Assembly: GCA_949592205.1 (NCBI GenBank)
Contig: CATIUR010000003.1
Coordinates: 80,132,501-80,196,500, forward strand
DNA from: Helichrysum umbraculigerum
Lineage: Eukaryota > Streptophyta > Magnoliopsida > Asterales > Asteraceae
Reading direction: 5' to 3'
Length of the DNA: 64,000 bases
Numbering within the stretch: the first letter of the stretch is position 1; each line of letters begins with the position of its first letter. The position numbers and the translations under genes were made by a program. Positions 10,531 through 21,299 of the stretch are shown here, piece by piece. The notes under the pieces are model-generated. The model was not told the DNA's origin. It saw only the letters and a list, made by a program, of their open reading frames with translations, and did not search any database.

Positions 10531-11126
10531 GATCTGATCGCCGGAGTTTGAGCCGAAAACGAGTTTTCCGGCCTCCGTTGAGTCTGATTCTTTTACCCAA
10601 CCCGTAACTAAGTATTTTAAGCTTATCTAAACCGCAAACAAGCAAAATAACAAGGTTTTCAGAGATTTCGAGAATTGTCGGAAACTTACAAATTCGCGCG
10701 AGGAGAATCCGAAAAGATAGGATTGTAGATCGTTGCGTGGTGATCGTTTTTCCCTAAAGGAGCTTTGAGATTGGAGGTCGTTTGACGGTGGTTTTTGGCG
10801 GATTATGGTGGTGGTGGTGGTAGGTTGTAGAGAGAGAGATGAGAGAAAAGGTAGGTGAAAAAGAAGAAGAAAATGAAGAAATGAGGTGGGAGTTTGGGTT
10901 TTTGTTAAAACTCATATCCCTAACTCGTGTACTGTGGTCTCCAACCACAGTACAAAATGTCCGTGATTTCGTACCCGTTTAAAATGTAGATTTATTATTT
11001 AAATCCATAATTTTGTTTATATCATTTTGTAAATATTTTTAATAAAATATTTCACTTGAACTATAAAATGTCATTATTCAAAGTTTAAAATCGGTGCGAA
11101 ATTTGACTTTTTGACCGGGTGTTACA

Positions 11127-11140
11127 TTCTCCCCCTGTTA
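11127..11140 (-). promoter_or_regulatory. Polypurine tract of element B
   Basis: On the minus strand, AACAGGGGGAGAA directly precedes the 3' LTR. It is preceded by CGGGACGAAATTTT, the conserved context seen in Tekay/Del-type elements and repeated in D and G. Confidence 0.85.
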
Positions 11141-11645
11141 AGAAAATTTCGTCCCGAAATTTAAAGTGATGTCAGGGTTGCGCCTGGTCTGGGGAGCAAT
11201 GCACGTACGAGGTATTTGTCGAATAGATTGCAGACACATGATGTCTATAACGAGGTTGAATAGCAGTCACTCCATGACCGCATCATGTTTAATCGTTGTG
11301 GTCACATTCTGACCATATTGTTTGTCGGGTGTATGATTATTTTGTGATTGCTAGATAACCGTTTACGTCGTAGTCCATTCGGGACTAGATATTTGTCACA
11401 TAGTGACCGTTTAGTGAATAGTACTATCAGGACTAAGTAGTTGGTGAATGTTCAGTCGGTTAGTCTGCTGAAAGCAAACTTTTTAGTTTTACTTGGGTCT
11501 AGGTCACTAGCCCTATGATGTAATCGACATTAAGTCAATAAAATGATATTGGGGATAATAAGTACGTGTTGAACGGACCTATAATTGAAGAGCCATGTTT
11601 TCGAGGAGAGATTGTACTTACATTATTGTTGGAGATTTATTTGAT
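11141..11645. other. Non-coding remnant between gag and 3' end of element B
   Basis: All of pol would belong here but only about 500 bp remain, with no recognisable protease, RT or integrase. It contains more micro-inverted repeats, for example GGTCA-CATTC-TGACC at 11300, TAGTCC-ATTCG-GGACTA at 11371 and GTCAC-ATA-GTGAC at 11395. Confidence 0.6.
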
Positions 11646-12617
11646 TTACTCGGAGTCGATAAGGTGAATTTTGCGTCTTTTTGGGCAGTCCTTCTTGTAA
11701 TGACCAGGTTCCTTACATTTGAAGCATATCCTTCGAGAGTCGGGATTGGCGGGAACTCTGCAGTCCCGGATTACATGACCATATCGTTGGCATCTTTCGC
11801 AGGGTAATCCGCAAAATCCGTCATGATGACGTTTGCAGCCGTGACAAAATGGTTTGTTACCCGCATAGCCTTGTCTGTCGTTGGGTTCAGCAGCGTAGGA
11901 CCTCAAGGGTTCAGGTTGATTCGTTGGGTTTTGGCTAGAGCTGGAACTTCCATTTCCTTTTTGTTGATTGTTTTCTGTTGCAGGTGGCCCACGTCGAACC
12001 ACCTGTGCCATGAGTCTGTGGGCCATGCGAATAGCCTCTTCAAGAGTAGTGGGTTTAGAGGCGGTGACCATTCCCTAAATTAGTAACGGGAGTCCACCAA
12101 TGTACCTCCCGATTCGTTTGTTTTCAGGGTTTACTATGTTTGGACAAAGGGATGCTAGTTGTTGGAAGCGATTGGTATATGTTTCAATGTCGTTGCCTTT
12201 TACGGTGAGATACCAAAGTTCGTCCTCAAGTGTGTGAAGTACTTCGATGGGGCAATACTTGTCCTTCATGATTTGTTTCAGGTCTTCCCACGGAAGTTCG
12301 TGAGCAGTGTCGATTCCTATATTTCGGGCGTGAAAATTCCACCAGGTAGAGGCATCATCCTGTAGGGTGGATGTGGCATACATGACTTTGCAGTCGTCGG
12401 GGCAGTTGCACATGTGGAAAATAGATTCCATTCTCTCGAACCATCGAATTAATCCGACAGCTCCTTCAGTTCCGACGAAGTTTGGTGGCTCGCACCTCAG
12501 GAAATCCCTAAAAGTGCAAGGCTTTACTTGGCTATGAGTAGCTAGAGTCGCAGTCACTGCTTGATTAATGATTTGATCTTGCTCAGCTCGAGTGAAAGTT
12601 GGTCGTTTAGGTGGCAT
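11646..12617 (-). pseudogene. Gypsy gag polyprotein of element B, one nonsense codon
   Basis: Capsid and nucleocapsid protein packaging the element RNA. The start is the Met of MPPKRPTFTRAEQ at 12617; the frame is open further upstream but without an ATG. Residues about 40-180 form the retrotrans_gag capsid domain (GLIRWFERMESIF, WWNFHARN, YTNRFQQLASLCP). After the linker come three Cys/His clusters, CHGCKRHHDGFC, CERCQRYGHVIRDC and CFKCKEPGHYKKDC; the last two are standard CCHC knuckles. A single in-frame TAG at 12072-12074 sits where CAG (Gln) is likely. The frame ends at 11646 without joining a protease. The low decay fits the recent insertion. Confidence 0.88.
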
Positions 12618-14265
12618 GATTCTTGAACAAGAATGAAATGACAAAGTGTGAGATCTTTAATCAAAGATGATGATTATTACAATGACATAAGTAGCTAACT
12701 TGAGTTGGAATTTATGATACACGGGATCCTACGATCCTTGACGTTGAAGTTTTTGATATTGTAGGTGGCAGGCGCATCACTGCCCTTTTGTATTGTTGAT
12801 ACAACAGTTTAAGTAACCGTTGTCTAGTTTTCTTTAGTTAAGTTATCATGAATCTCATGTTTTCCGAGTGTTGTGACCAGTTGAGTTGTAGTTTCTAGGT
12901 GCGGTCGTACCATGACCGAGTTGCGTTTTCTATGTAGTCAATCCAAGACTATGTTGTTGTGGGTAGTCCAATGGACTATATCGTAGTACTAGAATATCGT
13001 ACGGCCATTCATACCTGTGTATGTGACAACTACCGTGTTCTCGGTGGTGTTGAAGCAGGGTCCACCAACACAACCCATGTGTGTGGTGACATCATTGTGT
13101 ATTTATTGATTAAAGCATTACATGCTAAATTGGTAGTATATACATATATGGTGTACACGTAACTATACAAGTATACGTACATAATAAAAGTCAGGTGTGG
13201 CACCTCGTGCCCAGTTAAGTAATTGTATATGTATATATGTAAGTCGTACATGCAACTATAACAAGTCCGCATGTATAATTGAAGTAGCACCTAGTGCTAT
13301 AATGCAGTGCTATCAGCACAGTAATTGAAATACTAATGTTTTGAAATTGTAGTACCAAAGTACCATGAAACGCAGCACCACGTGCTGTAATGAAGTGCCC
13401 GCGGCATTGAAATTGTAGTACCCCTGTACTATGAGTGTGGCATCAACATGCCATGATTGTAGTATCGACGTACTGTGAAGGTTGCACTAACGTGCTCATA
13501 TTGTGGTATTAACATACCATGAAATCGTAGCACCACGTGCCATGTGTTGTTTGATTTGTAGCCCTAAGGCCAAAATGTGTTTGAAGTTCGAATTTCTCAG
13601 TTGTAGCACAAAGGTTAAAATGTGAGTGCCAAGGCACCAAAATATTGAATTGATTGATCTACATGATCAAGTTGTGATTTGAAATTGACTTTGTTGTGGA
13701 CCTAGTTAACACTAATCCAATTGTAACCCATATGGTCAAAGTTGAAAAGTTGTCAGTTTGTTTTACGTTTCGTGAAGGTTTAGCATGTGCGGGTTTCCAT
13801 TCCCATTGAGTATGTTTGTACCTCCTTCCCGAGGTTCAGTGATATATGTGATGTCCTCCTATGCGTACATAAGGAGAAAAGTGTCGAGTCGTGATAGTCA
13901 GGAAGACGGCGATGTGCCTCTTCGCGAGTATGTATTGGTTCAGCGGATTTGATTGTATATATATATTCAATATATATAAGTACGTAAAAGTAGTACACAC
14001 GTAAGGCCTATTCATATATACCTACAGTACATATAATAGCCTAGGGTGTCTAGCACATAACAATCAGAGTCAACTACGCATTCCTGTTTCAGTATAACCC
14101 TTTTCAGATCTTACATCATCTTTATTTAATTGTACATAGTTAGCTACGCTATGTTAAATTAAACTCGTATGATGTAATCCCTGAACCAGTCATACCTAAC
14201 GAGGAATACTGCCTAACGGTCATAGTCTAGGCCCTCTAAATGCAACCTAGTTCACTATAACCTTA
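12618..14265 (-). other. Long leader of element B with micro-inverted repeats
   Basis: 1.6 kb without a gene. From 13286 to 13640 it holds a second row of micro-inverted repeats: AGCAC-CTA-GTGCT (13286), GTGCT-ATC-AGCAC (13307), AGCAC-CAC-GTGCT (13374), AGTAC-CCCT-GTACT (13417), GGCAT-CAAC-ATGCC (13439), GCAC-TAAC-GTGC (13483), GGTAT-TAAC-ATACC (13505), GTGCC-AA-GGCAC (13626). Remaining parts are AT-rich and unremarkable. Confidence 0.65.
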
Positions 14266-14278
14266 GGCTCTGATACCA
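14266..14278 (-). promoter_or_regulatory. Primer binding site (tRNA-iMet) of element B
   Basis: On the minus strand TGGTATCAGAGCC follows three bases after the 5' LTR (14282-17156). It fixes the element's orientation as minus. Confidence 0.9.
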
Positions 14279-14281
14279 ATC

Positions 14282-17156
14282 TGTGACACCCTCAAATTTC
14301 GGTTTGCGGAAGCTGTCGGGTCGGGTGTCACTAAATCAAATATCACCGCATAAGATACATAATGAACGACTCTAAATGAGACGTTTGAAAATAATTATAC
14401 ATTTCCCAAAATAGAACGTTTACAACGTTATGAGTTTAATAATAATTTCCAAATACATAATTTGAAAATACTAAAGTAGATGCAGAGTTGTCCCAATTGT
14501 TGAAAATATGCGACTCGAACTAATAAGATCTTGTAGCGATCCTAATCCTGCTGGGCAACCTGAGAACACATGCTAAAACAGGTCAGCTATAAAGCTGGTG
14601 AGTTCATAGGATGGTTAGTTGAAAACATAAAGTAATAAAACAATTTATGTTTTGTAAAGTTGTTTCCAAAATCAGTGATTTTTGATATGTAATACGTTGA
14701 AGTTTGTAACGCCAATGTGTAAAGGTCTAATCTAGGTATTTCATACCTAACTAGTTTGAATTGTAAGTCTACCATTGAAATTGTTTGTCTAACTTAATGT
14801 TCAATTACCCCGATATGGTTGGTTGCATTGTTACAAGTTACTTAGACTTGTTTGTCTTAAATTGATACAAGTTACAACGACTTGTTTGTTTGAAAATGCT
14901 ACAAGTACAACGACTTGTCTGATTGAAAATGATACAAGTACAACGACTTGTCTGCTTGAAAATGATACAAGTACAACGACTTGTCTGATTGAAAATGATA
15001 CAAGTACAACGACTTGTCTGCTTGAAAATGATACAAGTACAACGACTTGTCTGATTGAAGTTGTGCCCACTGCAATACCGTGGCATCGTTTTGTACCCAC
15101 TTTACCGTGGTATCGTTTTGTGCCCGCTGCAATACCGCGGCATCGTTTCTGAAGTGCTCGAGAGCATAGTTGAAATGTAGAGCTAGTAGTACTACGACAT
15201 ACTAGCTATTGCAAATAAGTGTCGACCGTACAACGACGCGTCCGACTTGAATGATTGTGTTTGTATGATTGTATGTATACTAATATACATAAATATTATT
15301 GAAGTTAGCACCAAGTGCTCATGATAATATATAAACATGTAGATATATATATATATATAGATACATATATTTGTCAAATGAGCAAACGTAAGTAACAATC
15401 GTGACACGCATGAAAATAATTGATTGTATCTAAATACGTATAAGCAAATATTTAGATATTAAGTAATACGTTGGTCCTAGGTATGAATACTCATCACCTA
15501 GTTGAATTGTATTAGTATAAAGGATCTATACTAACATATGATGCTATCGTATACTTCTAGCCTAAAGCCTAGCAAGTATATTTGGGTTCTGAATTGTATT
15601 GGCAATATTAGTTCCTAAAAGAGAAACTGATCCTGTAAATGTATGTATGTCGTCTAGTGTAGGTAGAACTAACCAGTTCTAATGTATTTGATAATATTGT
15701 CCCGCGACAATATGGCCAATGAATAGTAATAACTATATCCAGTTATACCTAAGTAATTGTTTTCCAACAATCTGATAGTGTACGATTGTGACCTATCTAG
15801 GTTAGGTCTTGATATTGTTCCAAAACAATGTGTTGGGTGTAATTCCTAAGTATTACACATTTGTATTACATACAGTAATAAGATTGATTGTGAATTATAA
15901 AAGATTATTAATATAATTCGAAAACAGTTGTTGTGCATGTGTTTCACCCCAAAAACAGTAAAACAGTTGAAAGAGTGGGGCTATGAAACTCACCTGTGAA
16001 TTGTTAGCGATACGATGATACGCGCGTCGTCCAAATGGTAACCTTCTAGTGTCCTAAACACGTGAGGTTATATAAGTATGAGACAAATCAGTTTGTCTAA
16101 GCGAGTTGTTCATGTGTGCATTTGTTGCTGAAGTCTGGGAATGGTGTACGGGGGTCCGGGGGCAGAGCCCCTGGCTGGGGTCGAGCTGCCAGGTCAGCTT
16201 GGAAAATTTTTATTTCTACTACTTTACTTTAAAGAAAACGTGTTCGGAATCCAAATTCGGGTAAAATCGAGTGGTAAAATTTGGTTGTCAATACTTAGTG
16301 AAAAACATAGGTTTTTAAGGTTCTGCGACGTCAGATGCGACGTCAGATGCGACGTCAGCTGCGACGTAGGGTCGTGCGTCGCTATGTGCGACGTCGCAAT
16401 TTAATGCGACGTTGTGCGTTACGTCGCAATGTGCGACGTTTAAGATTTACTGCGACGTAGGGTGTTACGTCGCATCATGCGACGTTGAGATGTTTTTGCG
16501 ACGTTGGCTGCGACGTCGGCTGCGACGTCGCAGCACTGTTTTTGGTCTCTGCGACGTAGCGATCTGATCGCCGGAGTTTGAGCCGAAAACGAGTTTTCCG
16601 GCCTCCGTTGAGTCTGATTCTTTTACCCAACCCGTAACTAAGTATTTTAAGCTTATCTAAACCGCAAACAAGCAAAATAACAAGGTTTTCAGAGATTTCG
16701 AGAATTGTCGGAAACTTACAAATTCGCGCGAGGAGAATCCGAAAAGATAGGATTGTAGATCGTTGCGTGGTGATCGTTTTTCCCTAAAGGAGCTTTGAGA
16801 TTGGAGGTCGTTTGACGGTGGTTTTTGGCGGATTATGGTGGTGGTGGTGGTAGGTTGTAGAGAGAGAGATGAGAGAAAAGGTAGGTGAAAAAGAAGAAGA
16901 AAATGAAGAAATGAGGTGGGAGTTTGGGTTTTTGTTAAAACTCAGATCCCTAACTCGTGTACTGTGGTCTCCAACCACAGTACAAAATGTCCGTGATTTC
17001 GTACCCGTTTAAAATGTAGATTTATTATTTAAATCCATAATTTTGTTTATATCATTTTGTAAATATTTTTAATAAAATATTTCACTTGAACTATAAAATG
17101 TCATTATTCAAAGTTTAAAATCGGTGCGAAATTTGACTTTTTGACCGGGTGTTACA
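14282..17156 (-). repeat. 5' LTR of element B (right copy)
   Basis: Nearly identical to 8242-11126. It lacks one 12-bp TGCGACGT unit and has one more TA pair near 15343. It carries the 33-bp repeat at 14897-15058 and the palindrome array at 16323-16560. Confidence 0.92.
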
Positions 17157-17534
17157 AATATAATCTCGAGTCGCCACAAACGGGCCGTACATTTTTACAA
17201 ACTACAAACCTATATGGATTTCAAACGTGTAAACGTAACGCTAGACAAATACGTTGAACATAATCAATTAAGTGAACAATTATATGAAGGAATTATTAGG
17301 CGTACACTTACAAATATATAATCTCGCGTGTTTAGGACACTAGGGGATTACACTTGGAATACGTGCACACTTTAGGATTGCTTGCTCTACAGGTGAGTCT
17401 CACTGCCCCTTTTTACTGTTTTTACTTTGGGAGAGGTGCATCACTTGTTTACTGAATATATTGTTTACAAAATATATTTGTTACTGCTATTGTTTGTTTA
17501 CTGTGTGTAATTGTTTACTGAAATTACTTGAAAT

Positions 17535-17735
17535 ATTAATACAAGTACAAAATATATTATTTTACTGATTTGAATACAAGTACAAATGTATTGTTTTACC
17601 GACTTTAATACAAGTACAAAATGTATTGTTTTACCGACTATAATACAAGTACAAAATGTATTATTTTACTGATTTGAATACAAGTACAAAATGTATTGTT
17701 TTACTGACTTTAATACAATTACAAATGTATTATTT
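17535..17735. repeat. Tandem repeats with AATACAAGTACAAAA..TGTATT unit in solo LTR C
   Basis: At least five units of about 40 bp repeat an inverted pair AATACA / TGTATT around an A-rich centre, each followed by TTTTACYGA. They lie in the 3' third of the LTR (probable U5). Downstream, 17894-17920, are two adjacent GC-rich inverted repeats (CCCC-GCCT-GGGG and GGTGG-TAGCG-CCACC). There is no coding potential. Confidence 0.7.
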
Positions 17736-18622
17736 TTAAAACTTATTTACTTACTGACTGACAGACGTATAGAATTACCGATTTACTGAATAGCATGAGT
17801 TTCCTTTTAATCCAATGAAGTCCTCTGAATCATAGTCTTCAGTTATACGATAAGCGCGAATTTTAGTATATGGATCCATATGGGACTGACAATCCCCGCC
17901 TGGGGTGGTAGCGCCACCACGAACTGCACTAGTATAAACAGGCATTTCTTATTCGTTTCATATGAGTATTTTTGGATTAGTGCTCACGGGGGCAAATTAC
18001 AGACGTGTTAAGCTTCGACTATGATGGCTCATGACATGACCGACTATACTGACTTTACTATACATGTGAAATACTTAATTACTGACTTATTACTGTTGTA
18101 CAATTATACTTTACTGTTTTACAATTGTGAATGATTTACTTACTGATATACGCAAACTGTTTATTACTGTATACTACAAACCTGTGAGATTCACCAACCT
18201 TTTGGTTGACCTTTTTAGTGATGTATTCTCAGGTACTCAGCAACAGTAGGATGGCCCGCAGGGTATGCTAGGCTAGTACGAGTCGCATGCATAAACACTT
18301 GGAGATTTTATTGGCATTATCTTTTGTACTATGGTTATGTGTTTAAAATCTCTAAATCATTTTGCGAACTCACTAATGATGTAATACTTATAACTTAAAA
18401 CCTTGTACTACTTTTGGAAAACTTATGTAATGTAATGAATTACCTATAACGTCTCATTTAGAGTCGTTTGCTTGTACTTTGGTGTTTTGATATTTGATTA
18501 GTGGCACCCAAAACTCGCTTCCGCAAAGCATTAATTTTGGGGGTGTCACAGCATTACTCCATACTTAGACAAAAATAAGTTTTTTTGTTGTGCATTTTCT
18601 GATTTCTTTGCAGATTTTCAAC

Positions 18623-21288
18623 ATGTCTCTTTAAAGCGTTAATGCAGTTTTACAACATAATGCTACAATCGGTAGTGCAAATAAACCTCCTTACTTTGCA
18701 CCGGGTATGGAATTTCGAGCATGGAAGCAACGTTTTATATCGTTCGTATTATTCACTGATCCTGATATGGAGTTGGCTCTTCTTGAACGATATGTTGCAC
18801 CTGTTGCTCTTGGAGAACACATGGGTGCTCCTCCACCCAAACCCGTTCGTTCATTCACTCCCGAAGAACGCAAAGCATGGGAAATTGAACGCAAGACTCA
18901 TTCTGCTATTACTATGTCACTTCCAACTGACGTTTTGGATATGTTTCCACAAACTATTGCTTATGATCTTTGGGTTGCCATTGAGAAGCGATTTTGTGGC
19001 AACACTGAGTACATCGAGAGCAAATTGGAATTAGTCAAAACTCAATTTGATTATTTCTATATCCAGAAGAATGAAACTGTCAGAGACATGCTTTGCAGAT
19101 TTACTCGCACAGTAAATGAACTGCAAGCTGGAGGATATAATCTAAGAAATTCAGAGATTAACAAAAAGGCTTTGGCTGCTCTACCACCAAGTTGGGAAAC
19201 ACGAGTTCTATTATTAGAAAGCGATCCAAAGACAATGCAATTATCTCTGGATGATCTCATTGCAAAACTTGAAGCTGGTGCGTTGGATATTCAAAAGAAG
19301 GAAACAAGATCTATTGCTCGTGCATCGGAATCAAGTAGTAATGGTGGTGGTGGAACTGCTTTCATCTCAGCTGAGTCAAATTCTCAGAGATCCTCTTCTT
19401 ACAATAATCCTACTGTAGGAACATTTTCAGCCATACCATCTTATAATGCTTCTTCAAGTAAGACATGTTCATCATCATCTGTTCCTTCTTCAGCAACCAC
19501 AGATGAACATGCAGCAATGTTTACTGCTTTCTTGTCATCATATGAAGACTTTCTCTCCAAAAGAGTCAGTACTTTGGAACTGACTGATGAAGACTTCAAT
19601 CAGGTTGATCCTAATGAGTTAGAAAGGATTGACATTAAATGGAATATGGCTATGCTCACTCGCAGAGCCAAAAACTATCTAAGAAGAACTGGAAAGAGAT
19701 CTCTTGAAGATGCAGCTGACCGAACACCAATGGGATTCGATAAAAGCAAAATCAAGTGCTATAAGTGTCAGAATCTTGGACACTTTGCTCGCGAATGTGA
19801 GAAAGGATGACAGCCTGCTACAGGTTTCACAAAACCATCTGTTGCTTTGAAACAGATTGAGCATGCTACAGCTAAGGCTGCATTGTTGATTGAGGATGGA
19901 GTTGCTTATGATTTTTCTACATCTGAAGATCACGAGCAATGTTTCATGGCCATCAACAATGAGGTACAATTTGCTCCATTTTCTTGTAATTCATGTATTA
20001 GTTTAACCGGTAAAGTAAATGGGCTTATGGAACATAATGACAACTTGAAGTCTGATATCTTGAATTTGATGGAGGCAAACAAAGTTTTGAAAAATAATGA
20101 GAAACTTTTTGATAGTAATATTAATCAACTTATTGAAGATAAAAAGGAGCTGAAAGCTCTAATTTTCAGCAATCAGGATAAAATTGATAGTTACTTTAAA
20201 ATGATTGCTCATTTAAAAAAGGAATTGGCTGCCTCCCAAGCCAAAGCTGTTGATTACAAATGAAAACTCAAGAATATCAACACTTCAGCCATGGTCTTTA
20301 CTGAGATCCTACAGATGGGTAGGACTAATTCTAAAGATAAGTCCGGTTATGGTTATCATCATCAACCGCCTCCGTCTTTGGATGTGAATTTGTGTAGACC
20401 GTCTAAGGATGAAATTAAAGATTTTGTGCCTACTGCTTTAGTAGATACAAAGCCCGTTGAAATATCAGTTAATAAACCGGTTGTTAAGCAAGTAGATGTG
20501 CCTGTAATTGAGCCTGTTAGTTTGACTACCTTTAAATTGTCCGAACTCTATCAAGCTAACATAGATGTCAAAAACGATAAGAAGTGGTTAAAGTTGAGGA
20601 TGTTCCTTGTAAGTGTGTGTCTCAAAGTGAAAAGAAAAACATTAAGCCTGATCATCACATTTTCACTTGTGAGTCAGATGATGAAACTCTTCAAAAGAGT
20701 GCTAAGGTTCAGACTGAACTTAAAAGAAAAGATTTAAAGAATACTAATGATAAATCAATCACGAATTCTATTAAATCTTCTATTTCACATTCTGAGACAT
20801 CCACTTCAACATGCTCACATAAGTTGCCTATCTCACCTCAATTCTTAGGCAGTAACGACCGAACCTTTAAGGAAAGACGATCATGTTTCTACTGTAAGAA
20901 ACAAGGACACTTGATTAATCAATGCCCGTTGCTTTCGAGAAAGAAGTTTTCAAAAGGTGTTCCTAAAAACACTATTTATAAAAATTCATATGTTAAATCG
21001 TTTTCAAAGAAGGGTTCACTTTCTCATACTTTTATCCCGAAGGTTAATGCTGCTAGGCCTAGTAAACCTCCGGTTAAACAGCCTGACAATGTTAACAAGC
21101 AACCCACTGCTGTTCCTGTGAAAATTTGGAGACCAAAAGAGTCATCAAATGACTCATCATCAAGTAATACTGCATCAGAAAATGCATATGATCTCTTGAA
21201 AAACAAAGTTTTAACTGATGTAGTCATTATTGATGAGGTCTCTGGAGTACCCAAGTCTGTAAAGGCCCGGGTCTCCATCTCTAACTAA
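18623..21288 (+). pseudogene. Gag of element A (sirevirus-like, two zinc knuckles)
   Basis: Structural protein of the copia element. ATG 18623 is followed by a TAA at codon 4; the frame is then open to 19807. UBN2 capsid region: FRAWKQRFISFV, ELALLERYV, LDDLIAKLEAG. First zinc knuckle CYKCQNLGHFAREC (about 19757-19798). After TGA 19808 comes a coiled-coil stretch (about 19990-20250), then TGA 20261. A frame change near 20580 leads into a Ser/Lys-rich tail with a second knuckle CFYCKKQGHLINQC (about 20884-20925), ending at 21288. A long gag with coiled coil and extra knuckle fits sireviruses. It has three in-frame stops and at least one frameshift. Confidence 0.85.
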
Positions 21289-21299
21289 CTTTTTCCCAT

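Larger units (their letters stand above)
8242..11126 (-). repeat. 3' LTR of element B (left copy)
   Basis: Read on the minus strand it starts TGTAACACCCGG and ends GGGTGTCACA. In that direction it holds a TGCGACGT palindrome array (10530 to 10281), a TATATAA candidate near 10034, a run of micro-inverted repeats (9816 to 9471) and a 33-bp tandem repeat (9018 to 8857). The last two would fall in the transcribed R/U5 part. Several short frames are open here only because the repeats lack stops. Confidence 0.9.
8242..17156 (-). mobile_element. Element B: young gag-only Ty3/gypsy (Tekay-like) retrotransposon
   Basis: The LTRs are 2885 bp (8242-11126) and 2875 bp (14282-17156), with a perfect target duplication AATAT (8237-8241, 17157-17161). 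The minus-strand order is 5' LTR (right), iMet primer site 14266-14278, leader, gag 12617-11646, a short decayed stretch, a purine tract at 11127-11140, 3' LTR (left). No protease, RT, RNaseH or integrase is present. By eye the LTRs differ at only about four bases, plus 2-bp and 12-bp repeat-unit indels, so the insertion is very recent. It must have moved with enzymes from a complete relative. Confidence 0.9.
7015..18550 (+). mobile_element. Element C: solo LTR of a gypsy element, split by element B
   Basis: The sequence starts TGTGACACCCGG at 7015 and ends GGGTGTCACA at 18550, with a perfect 5-bp target duplication GCATT at 7010-7014 and 18551-18555. Removing element B (8242-17156 and one AATAT copy) leaves about 2.6 kb with no primer site, purine tract or coding sequence. 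That is what remains after recombination between two LTRs. Its ends resemble those of B, D and G, so it belongs to the same Tekay-like group. Its inserts are a CCGGC palindrome cluster (7815-7970) and AT-rich tandem repeats (17535-17735). Confidence 0.85.

Noticed and set aside
13030..13290. Minus-strand frame of 86 codons in the leader of B
   Set aside because: Tyr/Ile-rich translation of AT repeats; no start context or homologue.
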